The notes under the pieces are model-generated. The model worked only from the letters and a program-made list of their open reading frames with translations, searched no databases and was not told where the DNA came from. A program made the position numbers and the translations under genes. A stretch of 27,670 bases of DNA from GCA-2720975 sp964467985. GTDB taxonomy: Bacteria; Planctomycetota; UBA1135; GCA-002686595. The stretch lies in contig CAYXTP010000021.1 of NCBI GenBank assembly GCA_964467985.1, forward strand, positions 1-27,670, in the 5' to 3' direction. Each line of letters starts with the position of its first letter. Position 1 is the first letter of the stretch. Positions 1 to 9,041 of this stretch are shown in pieces.

Positions 1-470
<470 letters not shown>

Positions 471-483
471 CTTCTCCTGTTTT

Positions 484-508
484 CCTGACGCAACTTGTTG
501 TGTTCAGG
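484..508 (+). other. Hairpin in 23S-5S spacer, probable rRNA processing structure
   Basis: CCTGACGCAAC pairs with GTTGTGTTCAGG across a two-base loop, with one G-T wobble. It sits just after the 23S 3' end, flanked by CTTCT and AGAAG that could extend the stem. No T-run follows, so a processing signal fits better than a terminator. The role is inferred from position. Confidence 0.5.
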
Positions 509-520
509 AGAGTGGAAGAA

Positions 521-539
521 GGTCGCTCTTTGAGCGGCC
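521..539 (+). other. Second spacer hairpin between 23S and 5S
   Basis: GGTCGCTC, a TTT loop and GAGCGGCC form an 8-bp stem with one wobble pair. There is no T-tract. It is probably part of the folded pre-rRNA spacer. Confidence 0.45.
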
Positions 540-567
540 ACTGACAGACTCTATTCACCTTTTTATA

Positions 568-614
568 CCGGTTCCCGGAGTCCATGCTTTCGAGCTGGAC
601 ACCCCGGGGACCGG
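568..614 (+). other. Long hairpin just upstream of 5S rRNA
   Basis: CCGGTTCCCGG at the left pairs with CCGGGGACCGG at the right, and an inner GTCC/GGAC stem closes a loop of about 13 bases. It ends about 8 bases before the 5S start, so it probably marks the 5' processing site of 5S. That role is inferred from location. Confidence 0.5.
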
Positions 615-622
615 CACCGTAT

Positions 623-731
623 TCCCGGTGACCATAGGCAACTGGCCATACCCGTTCCCATCCCGAACACGGTCGTCAAGCAGTTGTCGCCGATGATAGT
701 GCTTTTGCGCGAAAGTAGGTTATTGCCGGGT
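623..731 (+). rRNA. rrf: 5S ribosomal RNA
   Basis: This is a 5S rRNA of about 109 bases. The 5' CCCGGTGA and the 3' TTGCCGGG pair as the terminal helix I. Between them are the conserved CCCGTTCCCATCCCGAACACGG block (loop B/C region) and the GCGAAAGTAGG-like 3' part. It lies downstream of 23S on the same strand and just before an intrinsic terminator, as expected for the end of an rRNA operon. The ends are set by pairing of the terminal helix and may be off by one to three bases. Confidence 0.93.
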
Positions 732-740
732 CTTCCCAAG

Positions 741-780
741 GCACCCGTTCGAGTTCACGCTCGGGCGGGTGCTTTTTTTG
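741..780 (+). terminator. Intrinsic terminator of the rRNA operon
   Basis: GCACCCG pairs with CGGGTGC, an inner CGAG/CTCG stem closes a TTCACG loop, and seven Ts follow at once. This is a textbook Rho-independent terminator placed 10 bases after the 5S end. Confidence 0.93.
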
Positions 781-907
781 TGCCCGCGGGTCTCGTTCTC
801 ATTCAAGGCGCGGGCCTCTGAGTCGGTTCACAAGGCTTGACCCGCCGAGAGCTGTTGCCGGCTTCTGGATCGTGCGCACGTGGGAGTCGTAGGATGCTCC
901 CAATCCC

Positions 908-3023
908 ATGCCGCACCTGCCCTTCCCGAACTTGAAGCTCGTCCCCCCAGTCGTGGAACTTGGTCTGCGGTACTTGGGTGCGACGGCTCTGATTGCGGCG
1001 TGTTCGCCGGGCGACACTGGGCCGGGCTCGACCGACCTAGGGAGCGTGGTCGGAAGCCAGGGACTCTTCAGCTTGCTTGCCATGGAAACGGCGCGCACCG
1101 TTCACGAGCAACCAGAAGACTTCCCTGTTGAGCAAGGTCACATGCGGGCGGGACCCAATCGATATGCCGGAGGAGGCCCCGAACCATGCCTGGTCATGCG
1201 GCCTCCCTGCGACCTCTCCTACCGCTTGCCCGATCTTCCGCCTGGTGCACGCCTAGAGTTTGCCCTGGGAGTGCGGCGCAACGCCTACCGAGGGCAGGGC
1301 CATGTTCTGTGGACCATCACGCTGGATAGCGAGGTGCTGGATGAGGTGCAGCAGGATTGCTCGGCCAGCGTTACGGCAGAGGATCAGGTCTGGCTGCATT
1401 GCACCCTGGACCTGCCGCATGCCGGGGAGCTGCGTTTCCGGGTGGACTACGAGGGCGATTGGCAACGGGGCCCGCCGGTGGGCCTGGCGATCTTGCGTGT
1501 CGCCGTTCCGTTCGAAGCTGCGCGGCAGGTCTCCAGTGCCGCGGACCCCAACATCGTCTTGGTCGTCGTGGATACTCTGCGTGCAGACGCACTGGGTTGT
1601 TTGGGCAACCCGCGCCCGACGACTCCGATCATGGATCGTCTGGCGCGAGAGGGAGCGTTATTCCAACAGGCCTATTCAAGCGCGCCATGGACGATCCCGG
1701 GCACAGCTTCGATACTGACGGGGCTCTCCATTCCCGAGCACGGTCTGGGGGACTCAGATTCGAACTCGCTATCGGAGCGACTGGACACGCTGGCCACGGT
1801 CTTGGCCCGCTCGGGCTTCACTACCGCGGGGTTCAGCTGCAATCCACTGATCGACTCGGCGCGCAATTTCCACCGCGGCTTTGCAACCTTTCAGACTCTG
1901 GGCTGGAAGCCCGTGGGTCATATCGAGGGACCCGTCCTGGACTTTCTAGCCCAGGTCGGACCAGAGCGCTTCTTCCTCTACCTACAGCCCACCGATCCGC
2001 ACGTGCCCTACCGGCCCCTGGACGCGCACCTAAAACGACTTGGCATCGGTGAAGCGGGTGATGTCTACGACGAAAAGGCGCGCGCCGTTCTGGATCGTTG
2101 GTACGCGGGAGGGGATGTGGACCGCGCGCGCTTGGAACTCACCAACAAGCGCAACCTGGATTTGTACGACGCCGAGACGGCGGAGGTGGATCGCTTCTTA
2201 GGGGCCCTGCTCGAGCGGCTCGAGCGCGAGGGCCTGGCCGACAGAACATTGATCTGCATCACTGCGGACCACGGAGAGGAATTCCTGGAACACGGGTTGG
2301 TTGGACACTTCAATCAGCTCTACAGCGAATCGGTTCACGTGCCGCTGATCCTATGGGGACCGGGCGTACCCGCAGGACTGCGGGTCACGGCTCCGACAGA
2401 GAACAGACACGTTGCCCCAACCTTGCTACGGGCTGCGGGCGTGGACTTGCCAGCCGCAATGGCCGGCCCCAGCCTGCTTTCCGCAGAGGATCGCGAAGTC
2501 TTGGAGGGGCAGGGCGTTTTTCTCATCAGCCAGAAGGGGCGTCGAGGCAACTTCTCTACTCGCGAGTCGGTGGGTCTGGGAGCGCTGACGAGTCTGATTG
2601 ATGGGGACTGGCAGTTGATCGAGGCAACGGAAGCTTCCCCGGGCAACGCGACCCAGGCCTTGCTGTTCAATCTGGCCCAGGACCCGCGCGCCCTCACCAA
2701 CCTTGCTGCACAGGATCCCCTGCGGGTCGAGAGCATGCGCGTGCGCATCGCCGAGTGGCTAGCCCGCGGGCGGGCTGCGCGGCCTGAATTGGTACCGACT
2801 TCGGAACAAACCCTGCAGCTCATGCGCGAGATCGGCTACATCGGAAACGCTGGGGGAAACGCTGAGNNNNNNNNNNNNNNNNNNNNNNNNNNNNNNNNNN
2901 NNNNNNNNNNNNNNNNNNNNNNNNNNNNNNNNNNNNNNNNNNNNNNNNNNNNNNNNNNNNNNNNNNGAGGGGAACGGCGAGGGCCCCGGAGGGGAGTCGG
3001 ACTCCGAGAACGAACGGCCTTAG
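908..3023 (+). CDS. Sulfatase-like lipoprotein of the alkaline phosphatase superfamily, interrupted by assembly gap
   Basis: A sulfatase-fold hydrolase, probably exported and lipid-anchored: LIAAC makes a good lipobox with Cys32. Residues about 50-205 form a beta-rich N-terminal region of unknown role. The hydrolase domain starts near residue 215 with VVVDTLRAD (metal ligand). Its later metal motif is TADHGEEFLEHG. The nucleophile loop reads SSAPWTIPGTASILTG, so the C/S-x-P-x-R formylglycine motif is missing. A Thr nucleophile, as in phosphonate hydrolase-like and LtaS-like relatives, is more likely than a true sulfatase. The 100-N gap at 2867-2966 falls just after the usual MREIGYIG end. After it, one frame reads a Gly/Glu/Ser-rich tail to TAG at 3021-3023; joining it to this gene requires the true gap to differ from 100 by a non-multiple of three. 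The substrate cannot be told. Confidence 0.85.
2867..2966. other. Scaffold gap of 100 Ns
   Basis: Exactly 100 Ns, the usual placeholder for a gap of unknown length. The flanks are GC-rich and repetitive: GGAAACGCTG recurs with a short spacer on the left, and GAGGGGAACGGCGAGGG lies on the right. A low-complexity coding tract may have stopped the assembly here. Confidence 0.99.
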
Positions 3024-3029
3024 ATCCCG

Positions 3030-4820
3030 ATGACCTCTGTACCGATCCGCCAGTCTCTTCGTTCGCGTCCCCTGGCGGCGTTGTCGCTCCTGGTGCTCAT
3101 CGTGGCCTTGCCCATGCATCTGGCGCGAGCAGTGGATCGAGACGTCGCGGGCTGGGGCTGGGACGAGTCCATGCACGCAGCACTGCCCGCCGCGCGCATG
3201 ACTGTCGCTGTGCAGGAAGGGCAAGTAGGACAAGTTGCCGACGCCGTCCTCGATTGCGAGCGTTATCCATTTGTCTTTCCGATCGTGTTGGCGGCCGGGC
3301 AAGGACTCGTGGGTATGGGACAGGACGAGGCGCGCTGGATCGCGTTCCTGTTGTGGTGCTTGGTTGGCCTGTGGGGTGTTGGGCGCCTAGGGCGCGCCTT
3401 GAGCTCAGGGTCAGAGCGGAGGCCGGAACACGTGCTCATGCCCGTGGCCCTGGTGGCCCTCGCTCCACTGCCGTGGCGGTACGCCCCTTCCCTGTTTCTC
3501 GAAGTTCCCTTCCTGGTTCTTGCCGCCCACACCCTGGCCTCCTGGATTCAATGGCAGCGCAAACCCAGTACGGCCTGGGCCACCCTGCGTATCGGAACCT
3601 GGCTCGCATTGTGCGTGTTCACCAAGTTCAACTACGGCCTCCTACTGGTCGGAGGACTCTTGCTTGACGGGCTTCTATCGCGGGTCCACCCAAAGTCCGA
3701 TTCCAATGACCGGGAGACAGCGGCTCAGGGACGACTTCGTTGCTTGGCCGCGCTGCCGCTGGGCCTGATCGGACTCTGGTGGCTCGCGTTGCCCTTGCCT
3801 GGGGGACTGGAAATGGCCGCGCGTCACCGCGCGGCCTTGGCTGATTTCCTGGGTGGCAATTTGGGTGGGGGCGGGCTGCCCTGGACTTGGCGCGCGCTCG
3901 ACTTTCTGACCGGCGCGAGTGTTCATCCAGCGGTTGTGCTCTTTGCCATCGCTGGGCTCTGTCTGAGTCTGCGCCAAGTCGGGAGGCCCGCCGTGCGCAC
4001 CCTGTGGATCGTCTTCTTGAGCCTGGCCGTGCCTACGGCGTTACATCCATTCCACCTGGATCGACTCCTGATCCCGAGCTTGCTGCCCTTCCTTGTCCTG
4101 GCCTCCGTGGGGTGGATCGCCGCCTGCCCGCCACGAGCGGGAGGACGCATGTGGGCCGTGGCATCCGGCTTGGCTCTGCTTCTCATTCTGACTTCATTCT
4201 GGATCCCACGCCACGCGACGGCTCGGGCATTGGGGTTGCTGAAGCTCTCAAGTCCCAGCGCCCCGCGCCTGATCGACTACCTCGATCGCCGACAGTCCCT
4301 CTTTGGAGAGGTGCCGACAGCCGGCTTGCCGCGGACCAGTCTGGAGCAGATCCTCGACCTGATCCACACCAAGGTGGGGACTGAGCAGAGTGTGGCGTGG
4401 ATTGGCATGTCCTCGGAACTCTCTCCGGCCGCCCTGCACCTGGGCCTCCTCGCCCGCGACGGAAACCCACAGCGTTTCCTCGAAGACTCGCGGCGCAAGA
4501 TGGATATCGTCCCCAACAAGGGTGCCGCTGACCCCCTCGCTCCACCCCTGTTCGCCACGGATGAAGAGCGGGATGCCTTTCTGGATCAGACCTTCAAGCG
4601 CTTTGATTGGGTCCTGACCACCAGCCCTGTGGACCTGAAGGACCGTTCAGCCCGTCGGCCGATCGCCGCTCAATTTCACCAGCCCTTGGGGGCAAGGCTC
4701 GGATATCAACCCACGGAGTTGGGCACCGTGACCATCCCAGCTGTGGGGGCCGACCCGAACCTGCCCACCAAGCCTGGCTTGGAAGTCAGGTTCACGGCTT
4801 GGTGCGTGCCTCGGGAGTGA
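3030..4820 (+). CDS. Polytopic membrane protein, GT-C-like glycosyltransferase candidate
   Basis: A 596-residue integral membrane protein. TM1 spans about residues 14-34. The first outer loop carries an acidic pair, Asp45-Glu46, in a WGWDESMH context, as seen in GT-C enzymes (ArnT/PMT family), which use lipid-linked sugars. Eight or more hydrophobic segments follow (around 102-123, 135-150, 154-173, 186-215, 238-257, 298-315, 322-365 and 374-392). FHLDRLLIPSLLPFLVL near 341-358 resembles the late R-x-L-x-P region of that fold. A soluble C-terminal region of about 200 residues follows. The ATG lies 6 bases after the inferred sulfatase stop, so the two are probably co-transcribed. The family call rests on topology and the acidic loop pair, not a full motif set. 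Confidence 0.7.
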   Translation: MTSVPIRQSLRSRPLAALSLLVLIVALPMHLARAVDRDVAGWGWDESMHAALPAARMTVAVQEGQVGQVADAVLDCERYPFVFPIVLAAGQGLVGMGQDEARWIAFLLWCLVGLWGVGRLGRALSSGSERRPEHVLMPVALVALAPLPWRYAPSLFLEVPFLVLAAHTLASWIQWQRKPSTAWATLRIGTWLALCVFTKFNYGLLLVGGLLLDGLLSRVHPKSDSNDRETAAQGRLRCLAALPLGLIGLWWLALPLPGGLEMAARHRAALADFLGGNLGGGGLPWTWRALDFLTGASVHPAVVLFAIAGLCLSLRQVGRPAVRTLWIVFLSLAVPTALHPFHLDRLLIPSLLPFLVLASVGWIAACPPRAGGRMWAVASGLALLLILTSFWIPRHATARALGLLKLSSPSAPRLIDYLDRRQSLFGEVPTAGLPRTSLEQILDLIHTKVGTEQSVAWIGMSSELSPAALHLGLLARDGNPQRFLEDSRRKMDIVPNKGAADPLAPPLFATDEERDAFLDQTFKRFDWVLTTSPVDLKDRSARRPIAAQFHQPLGARLGYQPTELGTVTIPAVGADPNLPTKPGLEVRFTAWCVPRE

Positions 4821-4861
4821 GCCGCCCCGGGGGTGATCTCCCAGTCTGCTGGGGCGTCCGC

Positions 4862-7489
4862 TCAGCTACCCGGCTGGATCAGGTAGACCCAGTCTTCGTT
4901 CGGCATGCGCGGGGGTGTGCCTAGGGGGGAAGCCTCGCCCCCAAGATGGGACTGGGGTTGTCCTTCAAAGGTCCCAGTGCGCGGGTCGAACCAACGTCCG
5001 ATGAGCTCGCCGGTTTCCGCGCTCAGGTCAATGAAACCCGATGGGCTGGCATTGGGAAGGTAGACGGCATACGCGACGCCCGTCTCGGCCAAGACTTCGC
5101 CGCCACCACGATCCGAACTCTCACCTTGTAGGAGGTTGTCGGCCGGTGCCATGTTCCAGAAGGCTACGTGGTCCTGCATGAAACCGCGAGCGATGCTCAT
5201 GTAGCGCCACATCTGTGAGCGCGTGCGGAAGTCCTCGAGCTTGAGATCGCCTCCTAGCGGCAGGTTGTGGTAGCCCGCGTACCACTCCAGCTGGCCTCCG
5301 GAGAAATAGACGTCATACAGGACGTCCTTGCGCAAGTCGTCGGCGTTGTCGTCGTTCAGACCTGACGAGGCGGGCGAGTTTTCATCCAAGTCGATGACCC
5401 ACGGGCGTTGCGCCGCAGCCGACTGAGCGCGCCAAGTCTCGGCGAATCCACCTCCCTTTTGCGGGGAGTACTGGATCGACGTGGATGTGAACGGGGCGAG
5501 GCCCAACAGGGGCGAGTAGTCAGAGAAGTCGTTCAGGCTCGTATGCACCCCAATCGGGTGGCCGTAGACATCGAGATCCGCTAGCCATGTGCCGAACTCT
5601 ATGAGCTGCTGGATCGAGAAGTCGTTCTCTTCGCAAAGGTTCCACTTGATCGCCGATACGTGTGCGAAGCGACTGACGAGTTCGCGGAAGAACAGCTTGC
5701 GCTCGACACCCAGCTGGCCCTGGTCCAGCCAGTTTTCGTTGGCCGACTCGGTCTCGGCCAGCACGATGTGTAACTGGATACCCACGCTCTGCGCATGGTC
5801 CGCAACCAGGGCCCATTGGCGCAGGCGGCTCACGTCGTAGTGGGTGCGCGAGAAACTCGTCGGTTGGAAATCGACAAAGGGGTAGGTCTCCTGGCCGTCG
5901 CCCCCCAGGTTCATGGGCAGGAAGTAGACGGAGTTCACGTCACGCTCGGACAAGTAGTTGAGGGTGCCGATGATGCCCTTGGAACTGACCTTGGTGTCCG
6001 CAGACGTGAACAGGGGATCACCCCGGCGCCAATGTTTCGCGTGGGCCCCATAGCGGTGCAGGATGCCCAGGCCGCCTGCGTCCTTCACGTCGTCGAATCC
6101 GACGTAGCCGAAGAGGTTCTCGGGACTGTCCGTGCCGGCCTTCAGGAAGTACTCGCCGTTGGCGAAGCGCAGGTAGTGCTCGCCCACATAGGACAGCCGG
6201 CCCTTGGCACTGAACCCGTCGGCAACGGGGTCCAGAGGGCGGATGTCCACGCTACCCGCTGCACCGTCAAAGCCGGTCGAAAGACCGGCGAGGGGGTTGG
6301 CCGCCACGGCGACCTCGGTGCCCGTGCGGAACGAGGCAGACCATGTCCAGGTGCCGGCCGTGTCAGGAGCGAATTTCACCTTCCAGATGTTGCCCGCCGA
6401 CCCGCCCAGACCATCCCCCGAATAGAAGCCCGGCACGCGCGCGGTTTGCCCCGTCGGTCCGACGAAAGTCACGTCCAGGCGATAGTCGAGGAAGGGGTTG
6501 GGAGAGACTGAGAGTTCGTCCAAGAATGGCCCTTGGAACCAAAGTTCCAGGGGCTGTCCCACTGTTGCCGCGCCCAGGGTTTGCACCTGCGGATCACTCA
6601 CGCCTAGGACTTGGTGTTGGCTGCGGCGCATGGGTTCGATGGCATCGTCGTCGATGACCTCCAATGCAATCGGCAGGGCGCGGCCCGTGTGCTGGAAGCG
6701 CACCTGGGCGATGCGGCTCTTGGCCGTCGTTCCGTTGACGAAGACTCCGTCGAGCGGGCGCCAGGTGTAACTCAGGGTCTGGTTCGCGTCCGGATCGAAG
6801 GAGGCGGAGGCGTCCAGGGTGACGACCGTGCTGCCGCCGTCCGGACCCGGCAGGGCCGGGGGGCTCACGCTGAAGCGAGCACTGGGGGCAGAATTGGGGT
6901 GCTCGCGGCAGGACAAGGGCAGGCCCACTCGCTCACCGTCCACGTGGGCCGGCAGGTAGACATGCACCCGGTCGAGCAGCAGGCTGGGGCTGCCCCCAGC
7001 GAACTCCAACACATGCGGGCCAGCCACCAAATCGAGGCTTGCGGGCGCTTGATTCTGTTCGGTCGACCAGGTCCAGCGACCGGTCACGACCGAGCGCAGG
7101 GTCTGCCAGGGACCCCCGTCCAGGCGCATCCATATAGTGTTGTTCGAGGCCTGGTCGTGTTGGTTTCGCACCCTGAGTTGATAGTTCCCTGGGGTATCGA
7201 TCAGGAAGTCGATGGAGAAGGCCCCATGGCCCGGGTCCGTGGAGTAGTCCACTCCCTGCCAGAGTACGGCTCGCTCCCCACTAGCACCTTTCACGGTGGA
7301 GGGGCGTGTCCAGCGGCCGCTGGCATCCGTCTGCTCGAGTTCAACGGCCAGCAATCCGTCCGAGGCGACAAACGCTCCCTGCCCCTCTTGGTACCCAAGG
7401 CCAGGCGCACACAGCTCGAGGGCGCAAGCCAGAAGCGCCGCCCAGCGGCCAGTCTCCGTGACGCAGTCCGTTTCAATCCGCCAATTCAT
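4862..7489 (-). CDS. Large secreted DUF5060-domain protein, putative glycoside-active
   Basis: 875 residues, likely exported (hydrophobic stretch near 15-32, though the N-terminus is atypical). Domains in order: a beta-sandwich resembling carbohydrate-binding modules, about 40-180; a PKD-like segment with TLDASASFDPDANQTLSYTW, about 205-320; a DUF5060 module, about 325-425, with GPFLDELSVSPNPFLDYRL and TAGTWTWSASF; a TIM-barrel-like region, about 430-780, starting at YVGEHYLRFANGEYFLKAGTD and containing IKWNLCEEND; and a C-terminal module, about 790-865, like the putative collagen-binding domain, with AVYLPNASPSG. This order is typical of secreted proteins thought to act on polysaccharides or glycoproteins. 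The glutamates in NLCEEND are candidate catalytic residues by analogy only. It converges on the membrane protein gene and is the second gene after a small ORF with ATGA overlap. Confidence 0.85.
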   Translation of the reverse strand: MNWRIETDCVTETGRWAALLACALELCAPGLGYQEGQGAFVASDGLLAVELEQTDASGRWTRPSTVKGASGERAVLWQGVDYSTDPGHGAFSIDFLIDTPGNYQLRVRNQHDQASNNTIWMRLDGGPWQTLRSVVTGRWTWSTEQNQAPASLDLVAGPHVLEFAGGSPSLLLDRVHVYLPAHVDGERVGLPLSCREHPNSAPSARFSVSPPALPGPDGGSTVVTLDASASFDPDANQTLSYTWRPLDGVFVNGTTAKSRIAQVRFQHTGRALPIALEVIDDDAIEPMRRSQHQVLGVSDPQVQTLGAATVGQPLELWFQGPFLDELSVSPNPFLDYRLDVTFVGPTGQTARVPGFYSGDGLGGSAGNIWKVKFAPDTAGTWTWSASFRTGTEVAVAANPLAGLSTGFDGAAGSVDIRPLDPVADGFSAKGRLSYVGEHYLRFANGEYFLKAGTDSPENLFGYVGFDDVKDAGGLGILHRYGAHAKHWRRGDPLFTSADTKVSSKGIIGTLNYLSERDVNSVYFLPMNLGGDGQETYPFVDFQPTSFSRTHYDVSRLRQWALVADHAQSVGIQLHIVLAETESANENWLDQGQLGVERKLFFRELVSRFAHVSAIKWNLCEENDFSIQQLIEFGTWLADLDVYGHPIGVHTSLNDFSDYSPLLGLAPFTSTSIQYSPQKGGGFAETWRAQSAAAQRPWVIDLDENSPASSGLNDDNADDLRKDVLYDVYFSGGQLEWYAGYHNLPLGGDLKLEDFRTRSQMWRYMSIARGFMQDHVAFWNMAPADNLLQGESSDRGGGEVLAETGVAYAVYLPNASPSGFIDLSAETGELIGRWFDPRTGTFEGQPQSHLGGEASPLGTPPRMPNEDWVYLIQPGS

Positions 7490-7812
7490 TCACTTCCCCC
7501 CTCAGGCACCTCGAGGGGAGGTGCGGGCACGATGATCAGGTCCCCTGACTCGGGCCCTGGTGAGCCCCCATTGATTAAGTCGGTAGCGCTAGCCGAGAAC
7601 TCGTTTGAAAGCCGGGGAATCCAGACCCCAGCCCAGCCACGCAAGTACCCGAACATCATACGCATCGGGCCCCCGTTCGGAGCCACCCCGGCCAGAGAGA
7701 GCCCTATCGGGTCCCATCCGCGGGTGCTTGAGACCCAGAGTGGGAAGGTCTGAGGATCCGCGCTTGGTTGAGAGGCTGAGGAGGAGGGTAATTGGCAGAT
7801 CAGGCAGCTCAC
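7486..7812 (-). CDS. Small hypothetical ORF coupled to the DUF5060 gene
   Basis: 108 residues from a GTG start, with GAGG three bases before it. Its stop overlaps the ATG of the DUF5060 gene as ATGA, an arrangement typical of translational coupling. The sequence is rich in Gly, Pro and Ser, has no clear TM segment, and ends in an acidic GGSE. I do not recognise it. It could be a real short gene, the degraded 3' end of a longer secreted protein, or chance. The overlap is the only strong argument for it. Confidence 0.35.
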   Translation of the reverse strand: MSCLICQLPSSSASQPSADPQTFPLWVSSTRGWDPIGLSLAGVAPNGGPMRMMFGYLRGWAGVWIPRLSNEFSASATDLINGGSPGPESGDLIIVPAPPLEVPEGGSE

Positions 7813-8067
7813 AGTCCTCGCAAGGGCACGCTATTGGCTGTTCGGCCTGCGCTGCCCGCCAGCTTCAAATCATCCATGACGCCCACGGCGGCCCGAATCG
7901 GGATGGCCGGCGAGCAGCGAGAGCCGTGAGTGCAGACCTGAGCCCGTACGGGATCCGGGGTGCGGCCGTCTGACTTGGGATGCTCCTCTTGCCGGATGGC
8001 ATCTTGGAGCCTGCGGCGGCTGGGCGTCGGATATCGCTCGCGCGGGCTCGTTGCATTGCCGAACAGA

Positions 8068-8248
8068 ACTGACTGGGTTCCGTGTGCATAGCCAGAATCG
8101 GCATTCCTTCCTTTGGCCTCGTCTGTGGGCGTTGGAGACCGCCCGTCGGGACCCGCTGCGCGAGGAGGGGGGGCCTGCTGGCCGACAGCCCCTTTTCATT
8201 GAAGCTGGGGGCAATTCCCGCAATGAATGCACACCAAACCCAGTCAGT
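8068..8248. repeat. 181-bp fold-back repeat element, copy 1
   Basis: A 181-bp unit whose ends are inverted copies. ACTGACTGGGTT at the left matches the reverse complement of AACCCAGTCAGT at the right. After a two-base mismatch the pairing continues with GTGTGCAT/ATGCACAC. One more outward base pair each side gives GAACTG/CAGTTC. A second copy of identical length is at 17630-17810; by hand alignment 159 of 181 positions agree with no indels. Inside are a CCCGTCGGG mini-hairpin, a GGCC-TGCT-GGCC hairpin and a GCCCC/GGGGC stem. It lies 37 bases beyond the lexA stop. No convincing target-site duplication is seen. It could be a MITE-like or REP-like element or a structured RNA gene. Confidence 0.85.
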
Positions 8249-8285
8249 TCGCAAGGGACCAGCAGACCAGGTGACTGGGGCGGCG

Positions 8286-8924
8286 TCAGTACTTCCGAAC
8301 CACACCGATCACGACCCCGCGCACCGTGACCTCATCGACAAAAATGGGGCTCATGTTCTCATTGGCTGGTTGCAGGCGGATGCGGCCCTCTTCGCGGTAG
8401 AAGCGCTTGAGGGTGCAGGTCTCGTCGGGCAGGACGGCCACAACGGTCTCGCCGTCCTGGGCCTGGTCGCGCCGTTCAACGAGCACCACATCGCCATCAG
8501 CGATGGCGTCGTCGATCATGGAATCACCGGCCACTCGCAGGGCGTAGACGTCCTTGTTGTCGGGCACCATGGAGCCCAGGTCGATCGCCTCGGGTTCTTC
8601 CAGGGTCTCGATCGGGCCACCGGCGGCGATACGGCCCAAGATGTTGAGGGGAATTCCCGTGGCGCTGCCGGATCGTGCAGCGGCTGTCCGCACCGATTGC
8701 GGATCCTGCGGCACCAACTGCACGTTGCGACTCGTACCTCGCTTGCTGCGGCGCAACACGCCCTTGCGCTCCAATTCGGACACGTGGCCAAAGATCGTGA
8801 CCTTGTTCACCCCGAATTCGGCAGCGATCTCCTCGTAGGTCGGACTCAGACCATGGGCGTCGGTGTACTCCTGAAAGAAGTCGACGATCTGACGTTGCCG
8901 GCGGGTGAGAGGGACGTGGCTCAT
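8286..8924 (-). CDS. lexA: LexA SOS repressor
   Basis: 212 residues, normal length for LexA, the repressor of DNA damage genes, which cleaves itself when RecA filaments form. Residues about 5-65 are the winged helix-turn-helix (LSPTYEEIAAEFGVNKVTIFGH). The scissile bond is Ala101-Gly102 in GRIAAGGPIE. The catalytic dyad is Ser135 in GDSMID and Lys173 in CTLKRF. All key residues are present, so it should be functional. It is monocistronic here. A 15-base inverted repeat, CAGGT-TCAGG-ACCTG at 8976-8990, lies 51-66 bases upstream and could be an operator. No Shine-Dalgarno sequence is seen before the ATG. Confidence 0.97.
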   Translation of the reverse strand: MSHVPLTRRQRQIVDFFQEYTDAHGLSPTYEEIAAEFGVNKVTIFGHVSELERKGVLRRSKRGTSRNVQLVPQDPQSVRTAAARSGSATGIPLNILGRIAAGGPIETLEEPEAIDLGSMVPDNKDVYALRVAGDSMIDDAIADGDVVLVERRDQAQDGETVVAVLPDETCTLKRFYREEGRIRLQPANENMSPIFVDEVTVRGVVIGVVRKY

Positions 8925-9041
8925 GGCGGAGTGGGGGGCAGGAGAAGTTCCTACTAGACCTTCGTGCGGGAGTCGCAGGTTCAGGACCTGGTTTTGGTAT
9001 TGACCCCGCGGCGGATAGGGATGCCCAAGCTAGACCCCCGC

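Noticed and set aside
2967..3667. Continuation of the sulfatase frame across the gap to 3667
   Set aside because: It shadows the membrane protein gene in another frame and exists only because of the arbitrary 100-N length.
4821..4861. Terminator between the converging membrane protein and DUF5060 genes
   Set aside because: Only a short GCCCC/GGGGC pairing with a large loop and no T-run on either strand.
6611..7753. Long open frame opposite the DUF5060 gene (380 codons)
   Set aside because: Its translation has no domain signal and the opposite strand has clear domains.
8068..8232. Minus-strand reading frame conserved in both repeat copies
   Set aside because: About 15 of the 22 base differences change an amino acid, so there is no sign of selection on a protein.
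8068..8248. Insertion sequence or transposase gene
   Set aside because: 181 bases is too short for a transposase, and I found no target-site duplication; a non-autonomous element remains possible.
8082..8957. Open frame opposite lexA and through repeat copy 1
   Set aside because: lexA has all catalytic residues on the other strand; this is a shadow.
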